Below, piece after piece: positions 51,842-60,290 of a DNA stretch of 64,000 nucleotides (the stretch's first letter is position 1; each line of letters begins with the position of its first letter). This stretch comes from Anaerotignum sp. MB30-C6. GTDB lineage: Bacteria; Bacillota; Clostridia; Lachnospirales; Anaerotignaceae. The notes under the pieces are model-generated. The model worked only from the letters and a program-made list of their open reading frames with translations, ran no database searches and was not told where the DNA came from. The stretch spans positions 2,418,001-2,482,000 of the forward strand of contig NZ_CP133078.1 of NCBI RefSeq assembly GCF_030908465.1. Direction: 5' to 3'. The translations under genes were made by a program, and so were the position numbers.

Positions 51842-54800
51842 TTACTGGTTAGCCAATCTCTTGTAGCTTTCCAATCTTTCTTTCGCATTTCTTTCGGACT
51901 CTGCAAAGAGCGCTTCTGCTTCTTCAGGGAATGTTCTCTTTAAGGAGCTATAACGAACTTCACTTAACAAGAATTCTTTGAAGCTTGCTGTAGGTTCCTT
52001 GGAATCCAATGTGAAAGGATTCTTGCCTTCTTCTTTCAAAGTAGGGTTGAATCTAAACATATGCCAGTAACCAGCTTCAACAGCACGTTTGATTTCATTC
52101 TGAGCACCACTCATGCCGCCCTTCATACCGTGGTTGATACAAGGAGAGTAAGCGATAATCAAAGAAGGACCGTCATACTGTTCAGCTTCCATAAAAGCTT
52201 TTACTACCTGGTTCTTGTCAGCGCCCATAGCAACCTGAGCAACGTAAACGTAACCATAGCTCATAGCCATCATGCCAAGGTCTTTTTTCTTAATTCTCTT
52301 ACCGGAAGCCGCAAACTGAGCAACTGCACCAACCGGAGTAGCCTTAGAGGACTGACCGCCTGTGTTGGAGTAAACTTCTGTATCGAATACAAGAACATTT
52401 ACGTCTTCGCCGGAAGCCAATACGTGATCCAAACCGCCGTAGCCGATATCGTATGCCCAACCGTCGCCACCGAAGATCCACTGAGACTTCTTAACCAGCT
52501 GATCCTGATTTTCAAGAACATGAGCAATGATATTCTTTGCTTCTGCATCTGTACCACTGTAAGCCTTCAAAGCTGCAACCAATGCATCGGAAGCCGCTCT
52601 GGATTTTTCGCCGTCTTTCATTGTTGCGATCCATTCGTCAACTACACCAGCAAAAGAAGCATCGATGGATTTCAAAGTTTCAAGTCTATCCTTGATACCT
52701 TCTCTCATCTGTTTTACAGCTGTTGCCATACCTAAACCAAACTCAGCATTGTCTTCGAACAAGGAGTTAGCCCAAGCAGGACCACGGCCATCTTTATTTA
52801 CTGTGTAAGGCATAGAAGGAGCGGAACCACCCCAGATGGAGGAACAACCTGTTGCATTTGCAACATACATTCTATCGCCAAACAACTGAGTTACTAATTT
52901 AGCATAAGGTGTTTCACCACAACCTGCACAAGCACCAGAGAACTCAAGCAGAGGCTGTTCGAACTGGCTGCCTTTTACGGAAGCTTTGTTCATAGGGTTA
53001 GCCTTAGGAGCTACTTCGTCAATGGCAAAATCCCAGTTAGCGATTTCGATTTCCTGGCTAGCCAAAGGCTGCATTACAAGAGCCTTGTTAGGAGCAGGGC
53101 AAACTACAGCACAGCTGCCGCAACCCATACAATCCAAAGGAGAAACCTGAACTCTGAATTTCAGTTCGCCAAAACCTGCACCCTTAGCAGCAACAGCCTT
53201 GAAAGCTTCAGGAGCCTTAGCCAATTCTTCTTCAGTTACCAATACAGGTCTGATTGTAGCATGAGGACATACATAGGAGCACTGGTTACACTGAATACAG
53301 TTTTCAGGAATCCATTCAGGTACGTCAACTGCAACACCACGTTTTTCGTATGCAGCTGTACCGCAAGGGAATGTACCGTCTTCTCTACCAGAGAATGCGG
53401 AAACAGGGAGTTTGTCACCTTCCTGTGCGTTCATAGGCTGAACAACATTCTTAACGAAATCTGTTGTTTTTCTTGTCTGTGCAACTTCTGTATCAACAGC
53501 ATTTGCCCAATCAGCAGGGATTTCAACTTTAACAAGACCTTCTACGCCTTTGTCAACAGCAGCGTAGTTCATGTTAAGGATAGTATCACCTTTTCTGCCG
53601 TAGGATTTCTTAATCGCAGATTTCATGTAATCGATAGCCTGTTCGATGGGGATAATGTTTGCAAGCTTAAAGAATGCAGACTGGAGAACAGTGTTGATTC
53701 TGTTGCCCAAACCGATTTCAGCCGCAATTGCTGTACCATCGATGATATAGAATTTAGCATTCTTTTCTGCCAGCTGTCTCTTCAAGTTTGCAGGAAGCTT
53801 TTCGTCCAATTCAGCAGGAGTCCAGTTGGTGTTCAATAAGAATGTACCACCATCGTTTAACTCTGTAACCATGTCATACAGGTAAACGTATTCCTGCTTA
53901 TGGCAAGCTACGAGGTGCGCTGTCTTAACTAAATATGTAGAACGAATAGGCTTTTTGCCGAAACGTAAGTGAGATTGTGTAATACCACCAGACTTCTTGG
54001 AGTCATAGCTAAAGTAAGCCTGAGCGTACATATCTGTATGGTCACCAATGATCTTGATGGAGTTCTTGTTCGCACCTACTGTACCATCAGCACCAAGACC
54101 CCAGAACTTACAGCTAATTGTGCCGTCGCCTTCTGTAACGCTGATTTCCTTACCAACTTCTAAGGAGTGACCTGTAACGTCGTCAACGATACCGATTGTG
54201 AAGTGGTTCTTAGGTTTATCCTGAGTCAAGTTTGCGTATACAGCGATAAACTGTGCAGGCGTAACGTCCTTGGAACCTAAGCCATAACGTCCACCAACAA
54301 CAACGGGAGCCTGTTCCGCTTCGAACATTGCTGTACAAACATCCATGTACAAAGGTTCGCCCTGAGAACCAGGTTCTTTTGTTCTATCCAAAACAGCAAT
54401 TTTCTTAACTGTTTTAGGAATTGCTTCTAACAATTTTTCAGCAACGAAAGGTCTGAACAGGTGAACTTTAACCAAACCAACTTTTTCGCCTTTTGCTACT
54501 AAGTAATCAATGGTTTCTTCAATTGCTTCACAAGCAGAACCCATGGCTACGATAACTCTGTCAGCATCGGGAGCACCATAGTAGTTGAATAATTTATAGT
54601 CTCTACCTGTGATTCTGTTGATTTCACCTAAGTATTCTTCTACTACTGCAGGAAGTGCATCATAGAATTTGTTTGCAGCTTCACGTGCCTGGAAATAGAT
54701 ATCAGGGTTCTGAGCTGTACCTCTGATTACAGGGTGTTCAGGGTTCAATGCATTTCTCTTAAATGCATTCACTGCATCCATGTCGATAATTTTAGCCAAT

Positions 54801-55369
54801 TCATCATAATCAACACATTCGATTTTCTGAATTTCGTGGCTGGTTCTGAAACCATCAAAGAAGTGCAAGAAAGGAACCTTACCCTTGATTGCGGACAAGT
54901 GAGCAACACAGCCCAAGTCCATAACTTCCTGAACACTGTTTGATACCAACATAGCAAAGCCTGTCTGACGGCAAGCCATAACGTCGGAGTGATCACCGAA
55001 GATAGACAATGCCTGTGCAGCCAATGCACGTGCTGTTACATGGAATACGCCGGGAAGTAATTCACCGGAGATTTTGTACATGTTTGGAATCATCAGCAAC
55101 AAGCCCTGAGATGCGGTGTATGTTGTTGTCAACGCACCTGCAGCTAAGGAACCGTGTACAGTACCGGCAGCGCCACCTTCGGACTGCATTTCTACAACTT
55201 TTACAGTCTGACCAAAAAGATTTTTCTTACCGTTTGCCGCCCAATCATCTGTTTTTTCAGCCATTGGGGAAGAGGGTGTGATGGGGAAAATGCCTGCTAC
55301 TTCAGTAAACGCATAGGAAGCGTATGCAGCAGCTTCATTACCATCCATTGTTTTCATTACTTTAGACAT
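51842..55369 (-). CDS. nifJ: Pyruvate:ferredoxin (flavodoxin) oxidoreductase
   Basis: The 1175-residue single-chain enzyme converts pyruvate and CoA to acetyl-CoA and CO2 and reduces ferredoxin, the centre of clostridial fermentation. Domains in order: pyruvate-binding/TPP domain I (AYAFTEVAGIFPITPSSPM), domain II and CoA domain, gamma domain, 8Fe ferredoxin domain (CIQCNQCSYVCPHATI and CMGCGSCAVVCPAPNKAL), then the TPP-binding domain with CAGCGETPYAKL, GDGWAYDIGYGGLDH and YSNTGGQSSKATP. Length is standard. AAGGAGG precedes the ATG. Monocistronic, with a strong promoter containing a palindrome. Confidence 0.98.
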   Translation of the reverse strand: MSKVMKTMDGNEAAAYASYAFTEVAGIFPITPSSPMAEKTDDWAANGKKNLFGQTVKVVEMQSEGGAAGTVHGSLAAGALTTTYTASQGLLLMIPNMYKISGELLPGVFHVTARALAAQALSIFGDHSDVMACRQTGFAMLVSNSVQEVMDLGCVAHLSAIKGKVPFLHFFDGFRTSHEIQKIECVDYDELAKIIDMDAVNAFKRNALNPEHPVIRGTAQNPDIYFQAREAANKFYDALPAVVEEYLGEINRITGRDYKLFNYYGAPDADRVIVAMGSACEAIEETIDYLVAKGEKVGLVKVHLFRPFVAEKLLEAIPKTVKKIAVLDRTKEPGSQGEPLYMDVCTAMFEAEQAPVVVGGRYGLGSKDVTPAQFIAVYANLTQDKPKNHFTIGIVDDVTGHSLEVGKEISVTEGDGTISCKFWGLGADGTVGANKNSIKIIGDHTDMYAQAYFSYDSKKSGGITQSHLRFGKKPIRSTYLVKTAHLVACHKQEYVYLYDMVTELNDGGTFLLNTNWTPAELDEKLPANLKRQLAEKNAKFYIIDGTAIAAEIGLGNRINTVLQSAFFKLANIIPIEQAIDYMKSAIKKSYGRKGDTILNMNYAAVDKGVEGLVKVEIPADWANAVDTEVAQTRKTTDFVKNVVQPMNAQEGDKLPVSAFSGREDGTFPCGTAAYEKRGVAVDVPEWIPENCIQCNQCSYVCPHATIRPVLVTEEELAKAPEAFKAVAAKGAGFGELKFRVQVSPLDCMGCGSCAVVCPAPNKALVMQPLASQEIEIANWDFAIDEVAPKANPMNKASVKGSQFEQPLLEFSGACAGCGETPYAKLVTQLFGDRMYVANATGCSSIWGGSAPSMPYTVNKDGRGPAWANSLFEDNAEFGLGMATAVKQMREGIKDRLETLKSIDASFAGVVDEWIATMKDGEKSRAASDALVAALKAYSGTDAEAKNIIAHVLENQDQLVKKSQWIFGGDGWAYDIGYGGLDHVLASGEDVNVLVFDTEVYSNTGGQSSKATPVGAVAQFAASGKRIKKKDLGMMAMSYGYVYVAQVAMGADKNQVVKAFMEAEQYDGPSLIIAYSPCINHGMKGGMSGAQNEIKRAVEAGYWHMFRFNPTLKEEGKNPFTLDSKEPTASFKEFLLSEVRYSSLKRTFPEEAEALFAESERNAKERLESYKRLANQ

Positions 55370-55476
55370 TCGTACTTCCTCCTTACAAATTAAAATTAGT
55401 CTGTTTTTTGCCAGGGAAAACCTGTCTGCCGTTCTCAGATCAAGTCCCCTCCGTCTCCATAGAATGGTAGAGATTT

Positions 55477-55504
55477 ATCATAGTCATTGTCAGACAATTG
55501 TCAA
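55477..55504 (-). promoter_or_regulatory. nifJ promoter
   Basis: On the minus strand TTGACA (55504-55499), 16 bp, TATGAT (55482-55477), about 108 bp before the ATG. Confidence 0.7.
55486..55498. promoter_or_regulatory. Palindrome in nifJ promoter
   Basis: ATTGTCAGACAAT is a perfect 13-bp palindrome in the spacer between -35 and -10. A second palindrome, GACAATTGTC, overlaps it at 55493-55502. The placement suits a repressor that blocks polymerase. Confidence 0.5.
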
Positions 55505-56105
55505 TCTTCCCATCTAAAAATACGGATGTTTTTTTACTCGTTCATTATACAATCAAACGTTTCTCTTTTCAACTATTAAAAAAATTTTCAGCGTTATGTT
55601 TCTAACAAAATGTTTTTTGTAAGCTTTGCTTAATACTTTCTACCAAAAATAAATATATTTATGCATTTTTAAAACAAACTGCAGAAATTCAGCTATTTTT
55701 ATGTCAGACAAGTTATTTTATTTATCGACATATACCGCATTGAAAAAGCATATTTTACAACTGTTTGACAATGTAATATCAATGAATTTTTTTAAGTTAT
55801 TTTAACTTCATTTTTTTTTATTTCCAATGAAAAACAAGAATGTAAAAATAGAAATATATTTACATTTTATGTAAAATTATGTAAAAATCTTCTTGCCTTT
55901 TCTTTTTTTCTCTCCTCGAAAGGTAAACATAAAATCACAAGCCAGAAGCCTTGATTTTCGGGAAATACTCATTCTTTCTTCAAAATTCAACATCGACATG
56001 CCCCAGATTTTCATTTAGAAATTTTTATATTTCCTGTTTTATAAGTAATTTATTGTTATTTTAAAAACATTCTATTCCAGCTCAAAATACATTTAAAGAT
56101 ACTTT
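55505..56105. other. AT-rich gene-free region
   Basis: About 600 bp, very AT-rich, without ORFs or clear signals apart from the nifJ upstream sequences. It may be promoter context or decayed DNA. Confidence 0.4.
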
Positions 56106-56138
56106 TAGGGCTGGTCCCCAAAAAGAAAACCAGCCCTA
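56106..56138. other. Orphan hairpin
   Basis: TAGGGCTGGT/ACCAGCCCTA, a perfect 10-bp stem with a 13-nt A-rich loop. Neither side has a proper T run. Confidence 0.4.
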
Positions 56139-56165
56139 ATTTCTAAACAAAACATAAAATACACG

Positions 56166-56258
56166 AGAGATTACGCGAAAAATAAATATACATAAAACTT
56201 ATGGATTTTAGAAAATCAATCCTCATTCATAAGAAAAACTTATGGCTGGGTAATCTCT
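56166..56258. other. Candidate structured RNA
   Basis: AGAGATTAC (56166-56174) pairs with GTAATCTCT (56250-56258) to close a domain. Inside, CTTATG (56198-56203) pairs with CATAAG (56228-56233) around a GATTTT/AAAATC hairpin. A second CTTATG at 56239-56244 can take over the CATAAG partner, giving an alternative state. No gene is within 250 bp, and nifJ is 800 bp away on the minus strand. Function unknown. Confidence 0.35.
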
Positions 56259-56442
56259 ATCCATCAAGACTAAGGGTACTTTTATGAAAAGCTTCCTATT
56301 TAATAGACTTTAAAAACCATATTAATTTGAGGTCCATAAAACACCCTACCCTACTAAAAAAATTTGAACCATAAATAATTTGATATGCTATCCTTTGCAA
56401 ACCATCCCTAAAGAACTTTGTTTTCCTTTTTTGGCGAAGCCA

Positions 56443-56482
56443 CAGCACCTATATGAACGATCCCCCGAGGGGGGAGTGCTGT
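56443..56482. other. GC-rich hairpin near the wall operon
   Basis: ACAGCAC...GTGCTGT enclosing TCCCCC-GAGG-GGGGA, 30 bp after the stop of the copper-amine-oxidase-like gene. It may act as a terminator, though the T run is poor. Confidence 0.4.
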
Positions 56483-56512
56483 ATATGAACTATGCTGAAG
56501 CTTTCAGATATG

Positions 56513-57526
56513 TTACATGATTCCAGGGAACAAAGCCTGATACTTGGGCTTCCATTGCCCTCCCAGTAGTGCACCATCAGCAGGAAGTAAAATCGTAAGA
56601 TTTTCCTCATTGGTTGTATCTAATATGGCCAGTTCTTTACGTTGGGTAATGTAAAAAATAGAACTTTCCGTTAATTCGCCACGCTCTTTCAGTTCTCGAA
56701 TACCATCTTCCGTTAACACATCGGAGATTTCAATTCGCTTTTGTTCTCTCAAATCAATGTTGAAAGTCTTGAAAAACGGTTGATTTCCTTTAACGCCTTT
56801 CCAGCAGATGGATAGAAAATCACCACTGATAAACCCCTTTTCCACCTGCATGTAAAAAGTGTTTTCTCCTTCTGTTAGAATAAATTCCTCCACTAGGGTT
56901 TTCACTTCATCCTCGACTTCTTTATTCAATCCTTTTTCGTAATTAATATCATTTAGCCCCATAATAACAGGAATCTCCAAGATGTAATCTTTGTTTCCGT
57001 CTTGCCCTTGCAACACATTGTATGCCACAATGGGTCTGGAGCTGCCTTTTGAATTTAACGAAATTTGCCTTTTTTCACTATCCCAATTTACTTCTGTTGA
57101 GAAAAAGTCGGAAAGTATTGAGGCTTCCGCATAAAGACAGCCATTTATGGTATGAGGTTCCTCACGCATTGTAACCTTGTACCCATGCATTTCCGCCATT
57201 TTCGTTCCCGTCTCAAAAACCAACTTTTTTCCCTTATAGCCTATGGTAATGTCTTTTGACTCTTTGTCCCAAGTCACAGTACCCCCTAAGCCTTGGGCCA
57301 CATTGCGCACAGGCAAAAGCAAAATATCTTCATCATCGTAATATAAAGGTATGTTCTCCCCTTCGCCATACACTTTTGTTTGTTCCTGCCCTGTTGTTCT
57401 TTGTTTTGGGTTTGAAACCTCCATTTCCATCTCTCTCTCCTTCGTCAGCCACATAGAAAGAGCTATGGTACCGCATATCATCGCTGCAGAAACGCAAACG
57501 ATTATAGCCGTTTTCTTTATATTCAT
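56513..57526 (-). CDS. Membrane-anchored copper-amine-oxidase-N-like protein
   Basis: A 337-residue protein with an N-terminal membrane anchor (TAIIVCVSAAMICGTIALSM). A copper amine oxidase N-terminal-like domain (PF07833) occupies about 55-155: LLLPVRNVAQGLGGTVTWD and INGCLYAEASILSDFF. A C-terminal domain resembles DUF3298/DUF4163 proteins (FNIDLREQKRIEISDVLTED). These domains are common in wall-associated clostridial proteins; the copper enzyme itself is absent. ATG 57526 has GAGGGG upstream. It follows the L,D-transpeptidase by 34 bp. Confidence 0.82.
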   Translation of the reverse strand: MNIKKTAIIVCVSAAMICGTIALSMWLTKEREMEMEVSNPKQRTTGQEQTKVYGEGENIPLYYDDEDILLLPVRNVAQGLGGTVTWDKESKDITIGYKGKKLVFETGTKMAEMHGYKVTMREEPHTINGCLYAEASILSDFFSTEVNWDSEKRQISLNSKGSSRPIVAYNVLQGQDGNKDYILEIPVIMGLNDINYEKGLNKEVEDEVKTLVEEFILTEGENTFYMQVEKGFISGDFLSICWKGVKGNQPFFKTFNIDLREQKRIEISDVLTEDGIRELKERGELTESSIFYITQRKELAILDTTNEENLTILLPADGALLGGQWKPKYQALFPGIM

Positions 57527-57560
57527 GTTTCCCCTCATCCCTTTTACTTAGAAAATATTC

Positions 57561-58553
57561 TTATTCCGTTGCCAATGCAGCGGATTTTATGGACTGATTT
57601 GAATCGTTTTTCCAGGGAAATAATCTCAACAAGCTTACCCCCGTTGTACCGTTATACTCCAGGTCTATCTCCCCAAGAGCTTCCTCCTTTCTTACGTTCA
57701 CACCTATTATTTCGGCTAAATCTCTCAAATTGAAATATACTTTTCCATCATTCTTTACGTAAGAGACCTTGTATTTGTGGCGCTGAAATAAAATTTCAAC
57801 GTTACCTTCTTCCTCCAAACCTTCTGTGTACTGGGGTAAAACTAAAGTCACACCTAAGTTTCCAAATACCAACTGGGCATCGTCAGCCGTTAAGGCATAA
57901 TTTCCGTTTCGAAAATCCACATCAATTTTACGGATAAAAGCCCCGCTCTGCATACCCATTTCTATTACTTCATTCCCTTTTTTCCATGGGTTGGCTGGAT
58001 CAGGGTCCGTGGGGTCCCAATTTCTTCTAGTATCATTTAGATCAATTTTTTGAGGCTTTGTCGGCTCAAGGGGTTCTGGCTCGTTGCTTCTATACATCTT
58101 TACACTTGTACCTGATGGGCAGTTGTCGTAAATCCACTTCACGTCTTCTACTGTCATTCTAATGCACCCCATAGATGCTATTTCCCCTAACTTGTTATAT
58201 TCTTCGTATTCTAAAGTGCTTTTATCTTGCTGTAGGTATGGAACAGAGTGAAACAATATGTGCCCCGTAACTCTGGTCGCATATTGCCCATATACATCTC
58301 CAAACAAAGGACGCCAAACATATTTATCTGATGTATGGAAAGTTCCTACGGGAGTTTCTTCCCCACCAGAGCAATAAAAAGCTTTTTCTGGCAAAGTATA
58401 CCTTCCTTCTTCGTCCATATTATATACCGTTACGATATTCTGAGTCAAATTTACTGTTATATAATAGGGGTAAGACTCCGCCCCAGCGTAAATCGGTACT
58501 AACCAAGTAAGGGATAAGAAAAATACCAACATCCCTAAAAATCTCTTTTTCAT
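57561..58553 (-). CDS. L,D-transpeptidase (YkuD) with C-terminal wall domain
   Basis: A 330-residue exported enzyme: signal peptide (1-25), YkuD domain about 28-155 with the His in LFHSVPYL and the nucleophile Cys in SMGCIRM. A proline-rich linker follows, then a copper-amine-oxidase-N-like domain (about 225-310, YFNLRDLAEIIGVNV). YkuD enzymes form 3-3 peptidoglycan cross-links and resist most beta-lactams. It is the first gene of a two-gene wall operon. Confidence 0.9.
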   Translation of the reverse strand: MKKRFLGMLVFFLSLTWLVPIYAGAESYPYYITVNLTQNIVTVYNMDEEGRYTLPEKAFYCSGGEETPVGTFHTSDKYVWRPLFGDVYGQYATRVTGHILFHSVPYLQQDKSTLEYEEYNKLGEIASMGCIRMTVEDVKWIYDNCPSGTSVKMYRSNEPEPLEPTKPQKIDLNDTRRNWDPTDPDPANPWKKGNEVIEMGMQSGAFIRKIDVDFRNGNYALTADDAQLVFGNLGVTLVLPQYTEGLEEEGNVEILFQRHKYKVSYVKNDGKVYFNLRDLAEIIGVNVRKEEALGEIDLEYNGTTGVSLLRLFPWKNDSNQSIKSAALATE

Positions 58554-58732
58554 TTTTTCCTCCTTAACTTCTATCTTCTAAAAAAAAGCGACACTTGGCC
58601 TATTATATTGCTTTTTCTCAAAAAAAGAAAGAATTTTTAGAATCTTTTAAGAAAAGGTTTTTTACTGGAGTTTTTTTTCGAAAAAAGTAAGAAAATTACC
58701 AACTTTTCTTAAAATTGTAATATGATTGTCAT

Positions 58733-58761
58733 TTGCGTTTTTCACAAAAGTATGGTATCAT
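58733..58761 (+). promoter_or_regulatory. smpB promoter
   Basis: TTGCGT (58733-58738), 17 bp, TATCAT (58756-58761) with an upstream TG extension. Confidence 0.6.
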
Positions 58762-58816
58762 CCTTATGAGATATTTCTCATCAATTCATTGATAAAAGGA
58801 AAGTGTAGGGTTCTTT

Positions 58817-59290
58817 ATGGCAAAGGGAAACGGTACTAAGCTAATTGCACAAAACAAAAAAGCATACCATGACTACTTTATCGAAGAAGTATTTCAGGCT
58901 GGGATTTCTTTGGTTGGGACTGAAGTAAAAAGTCTGCGTGCGGGCAAATGTAGCTTAAAAGAAAGCTTTATCCGAATTGAAAACGAAGAAGCTTTTATCT
59001 ACAATATGCATATTAGCCCCTATGAACAGGGTAATATATTCAATAAGGATCCTCTCAGGGTAAGAAGGCTTTTGCTTCATAAAAACCAGATTCGAAAAAT
59101 TGCCCAAGAAAGTCAAGCCGCTGGGTATACCGTTGTTCCTGTGAAGCTTTATTTTGACCGCAGTTTGGTTAAAATTGATATTGCCTTGGCAAAAGGTAAG
59201 AAACTTTATGATAAGCGGGATACCATTGCAAAAAATGATCAGAAGCGGCAAGCTGAAAAAGACTTTAAAATTCGTAACCTTACCTTATAA
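58817..59290 (+). CDS. smpB: SsrA-binding protein
   Basis: A 157-residue SmpB. The OB-barrel core includes [37 protein letters not shown] and [15 protein letters not shown], with the basic tail [17 protein letters not shown]. It binds tmRNA and brings it to stalled ribosomes for trans-translation. It lies 24 bp before ssrA in the same direction, so both partners are together. Complete and of standard length. Confidence 0.97.
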   Translation: MAKGNGTKLIAQNKKAYHDYFIEEVFQAGISLVGTEVKSLRAGKCSLKESFIRIENEEAFIYNMHISPYEQGNIFNKDPLRVRRLLLHKNQIRKIAQESQAAGYTVVPVKLYFDRSLVKIDIALAKGKKLYDKRDTIAKNDQKRQAEKDFKIRNLTL

Positions 59291-59314
59291 TTGCTCAATG
59301 AACCTTTTTATTAG

Positions 59315-59669
59315 GGGGATGTAATGGTTTCGACGGGAGTCTTGAAAATAGGGATAGCCATCCGCAGGCCGGTTAACTGCGTCATCAAGCCGGAAACTTT
59401 TTTAAAAAGAAAAGACAATAATAAATTAGCAATCGCTGCCTAATTGCGGCAGCCGTCGGCCTCTGATCTCTCGCTGTCAGAGTTACCGGCGTCGACTAGG
59501 CGGGGCACTTTTTCGCTTAAGCTTTGCGGCGTAAAAAGATTCATGAAGCTACCAAGGTACACAGCCTGTCAATCGGGGGTGTAACGAGGGAATGTTAAAA
59601 GACTGACTGTGATGGGAGAAGTTCTTATGGATGGGTTTTCGGACAGGGGTTCAAATCCCCTCATCTCCA
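59315..59669 (+). ncRNA. ssrA: tmRNA
   Basis: The tRNA-like ends pair as GGGGATG (59315-59321) with CATCTCC (59662-59668), followed by A; CCA is not encoded. AATGGTTTCGACGGG is the typical start and GGGGTTCAAATCCCC the T-arm. The tag frame ends at TAA 59441-59443 and encodes KDNNKLAIAA or a slightly shorter or longer form. The last residues LAIAA are a proteolysis tag. A GGAAAC and TTTTTTAAAAAG stretch precedes the resume site. Confidence 0.96.
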
Positions 59670-59675
59670 TAGAAT

Positions 59676-59719
59676 AGACACTCGGGGCAAACTTTAGAGT
59701 TGCTTTGAGTGTCTTTTTT
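59676..59719 (+). terminator. ssrA terminator
   Basis: AGACACTC/GAGTGTCT with an inner partial stem, then a T run. Confidence 0.85.
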
Positions 59720-59884
59720 CTTGCTTGAAAATAGTCGCTTTCGCCCTTTCTGAGCCTGTGTTGACGTAGCTTGACCATTCCACTAGGCATGCTTGTGCTG
59801 TGTGAAAATGGCTGTTTTTTGGTGAAATGAGGGCAAAGTTTGCCTTGGACAAATGACACAGGGACTTTGCCCTGCTGTCCTGTT

Positions 59885-60223
59885 TTACGGCTGTCTTGTT
59901 CTATTTGAATTCAGTAACTCCAGTAGCATTTGAAGTATTGAAAGTATGGATTGTTTCTCTTTCTCTGAAAGGTTTTCTGTTTCCTCGTTCCATAGGGAGT
60001 TGATTTCTTCCTCTTTGTTTAGATTGCAGATTAGATTTGCAAACGGAATGTTTAGGACTTCTCCTATGTTTTCCAGTATGTGTACCGAAGGCTGTCTTGC
60101 CCCTCGCTCTATCTGACCTATGTATGAAACACTGATGTCTAGTTCTTCTGCAAGTTTTTCCTGAGATATCCCTTTCCTTCGTCTTGCATTTTGAATCTTG
60201 TCTCCTATGTTTTTGTAATCCAC
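59885..60223 (-). CDS. XRE-family regulator of mobile element
   Basis: A 112-residue protein with an XRE helix-turn-helix at about 6-60 (IQNARRRKGISQEKLAEELD, VSYIGQIERGARQPSVHIL) and a helical tail. The start is GTG 60223, behind GAGGTG; the open frame upstream is unlike the family. It lies after the recombinase on the same strand, with a terminator between them, and probably controls the element's maintenance or excision. Confidence 0.85.
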   Translation of the reverse strand: MDYKNIGDKIQNARRRKGISQEKLAEELDISVSYIGQIERGARQPSVHILENIGEVLNIPFANLICNLNKEEEINSLWNEETENLSEKEKQSILSILQMLLELLNSNRTRQP

Positions 60224-60240
60224 TAATTTCACCTCGCTTA

Positions 60241-60280
60241 ATAAAAAATAACGTCTATGGGTTATTAGTCCATAGACGTT
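60241..60280 (-). terminator. Terminator of recombinase gene
   Basis: On the minus strand AACGTCTATGG/CCATAGACGTT, then ATTTTTTATT. Confidence 0.8.
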
Positions 60281-60290
60281 TATGTTTGTT

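Noticed and set aside
52061-53839. Long + strand ORFs inside nifJ (for example 224 and 192 codons)
   Set aside because: They are antisense shadows of a highly conserved enzyme.
59569-59859. Minus-strand 96-codon ORF over the tmRNA 3' half
   Set aside because: It is antisense to ssrA and its terminator. The MRGFEPLSEN-type peptide is the reverse reading of the tRNA-like end, not a gene.
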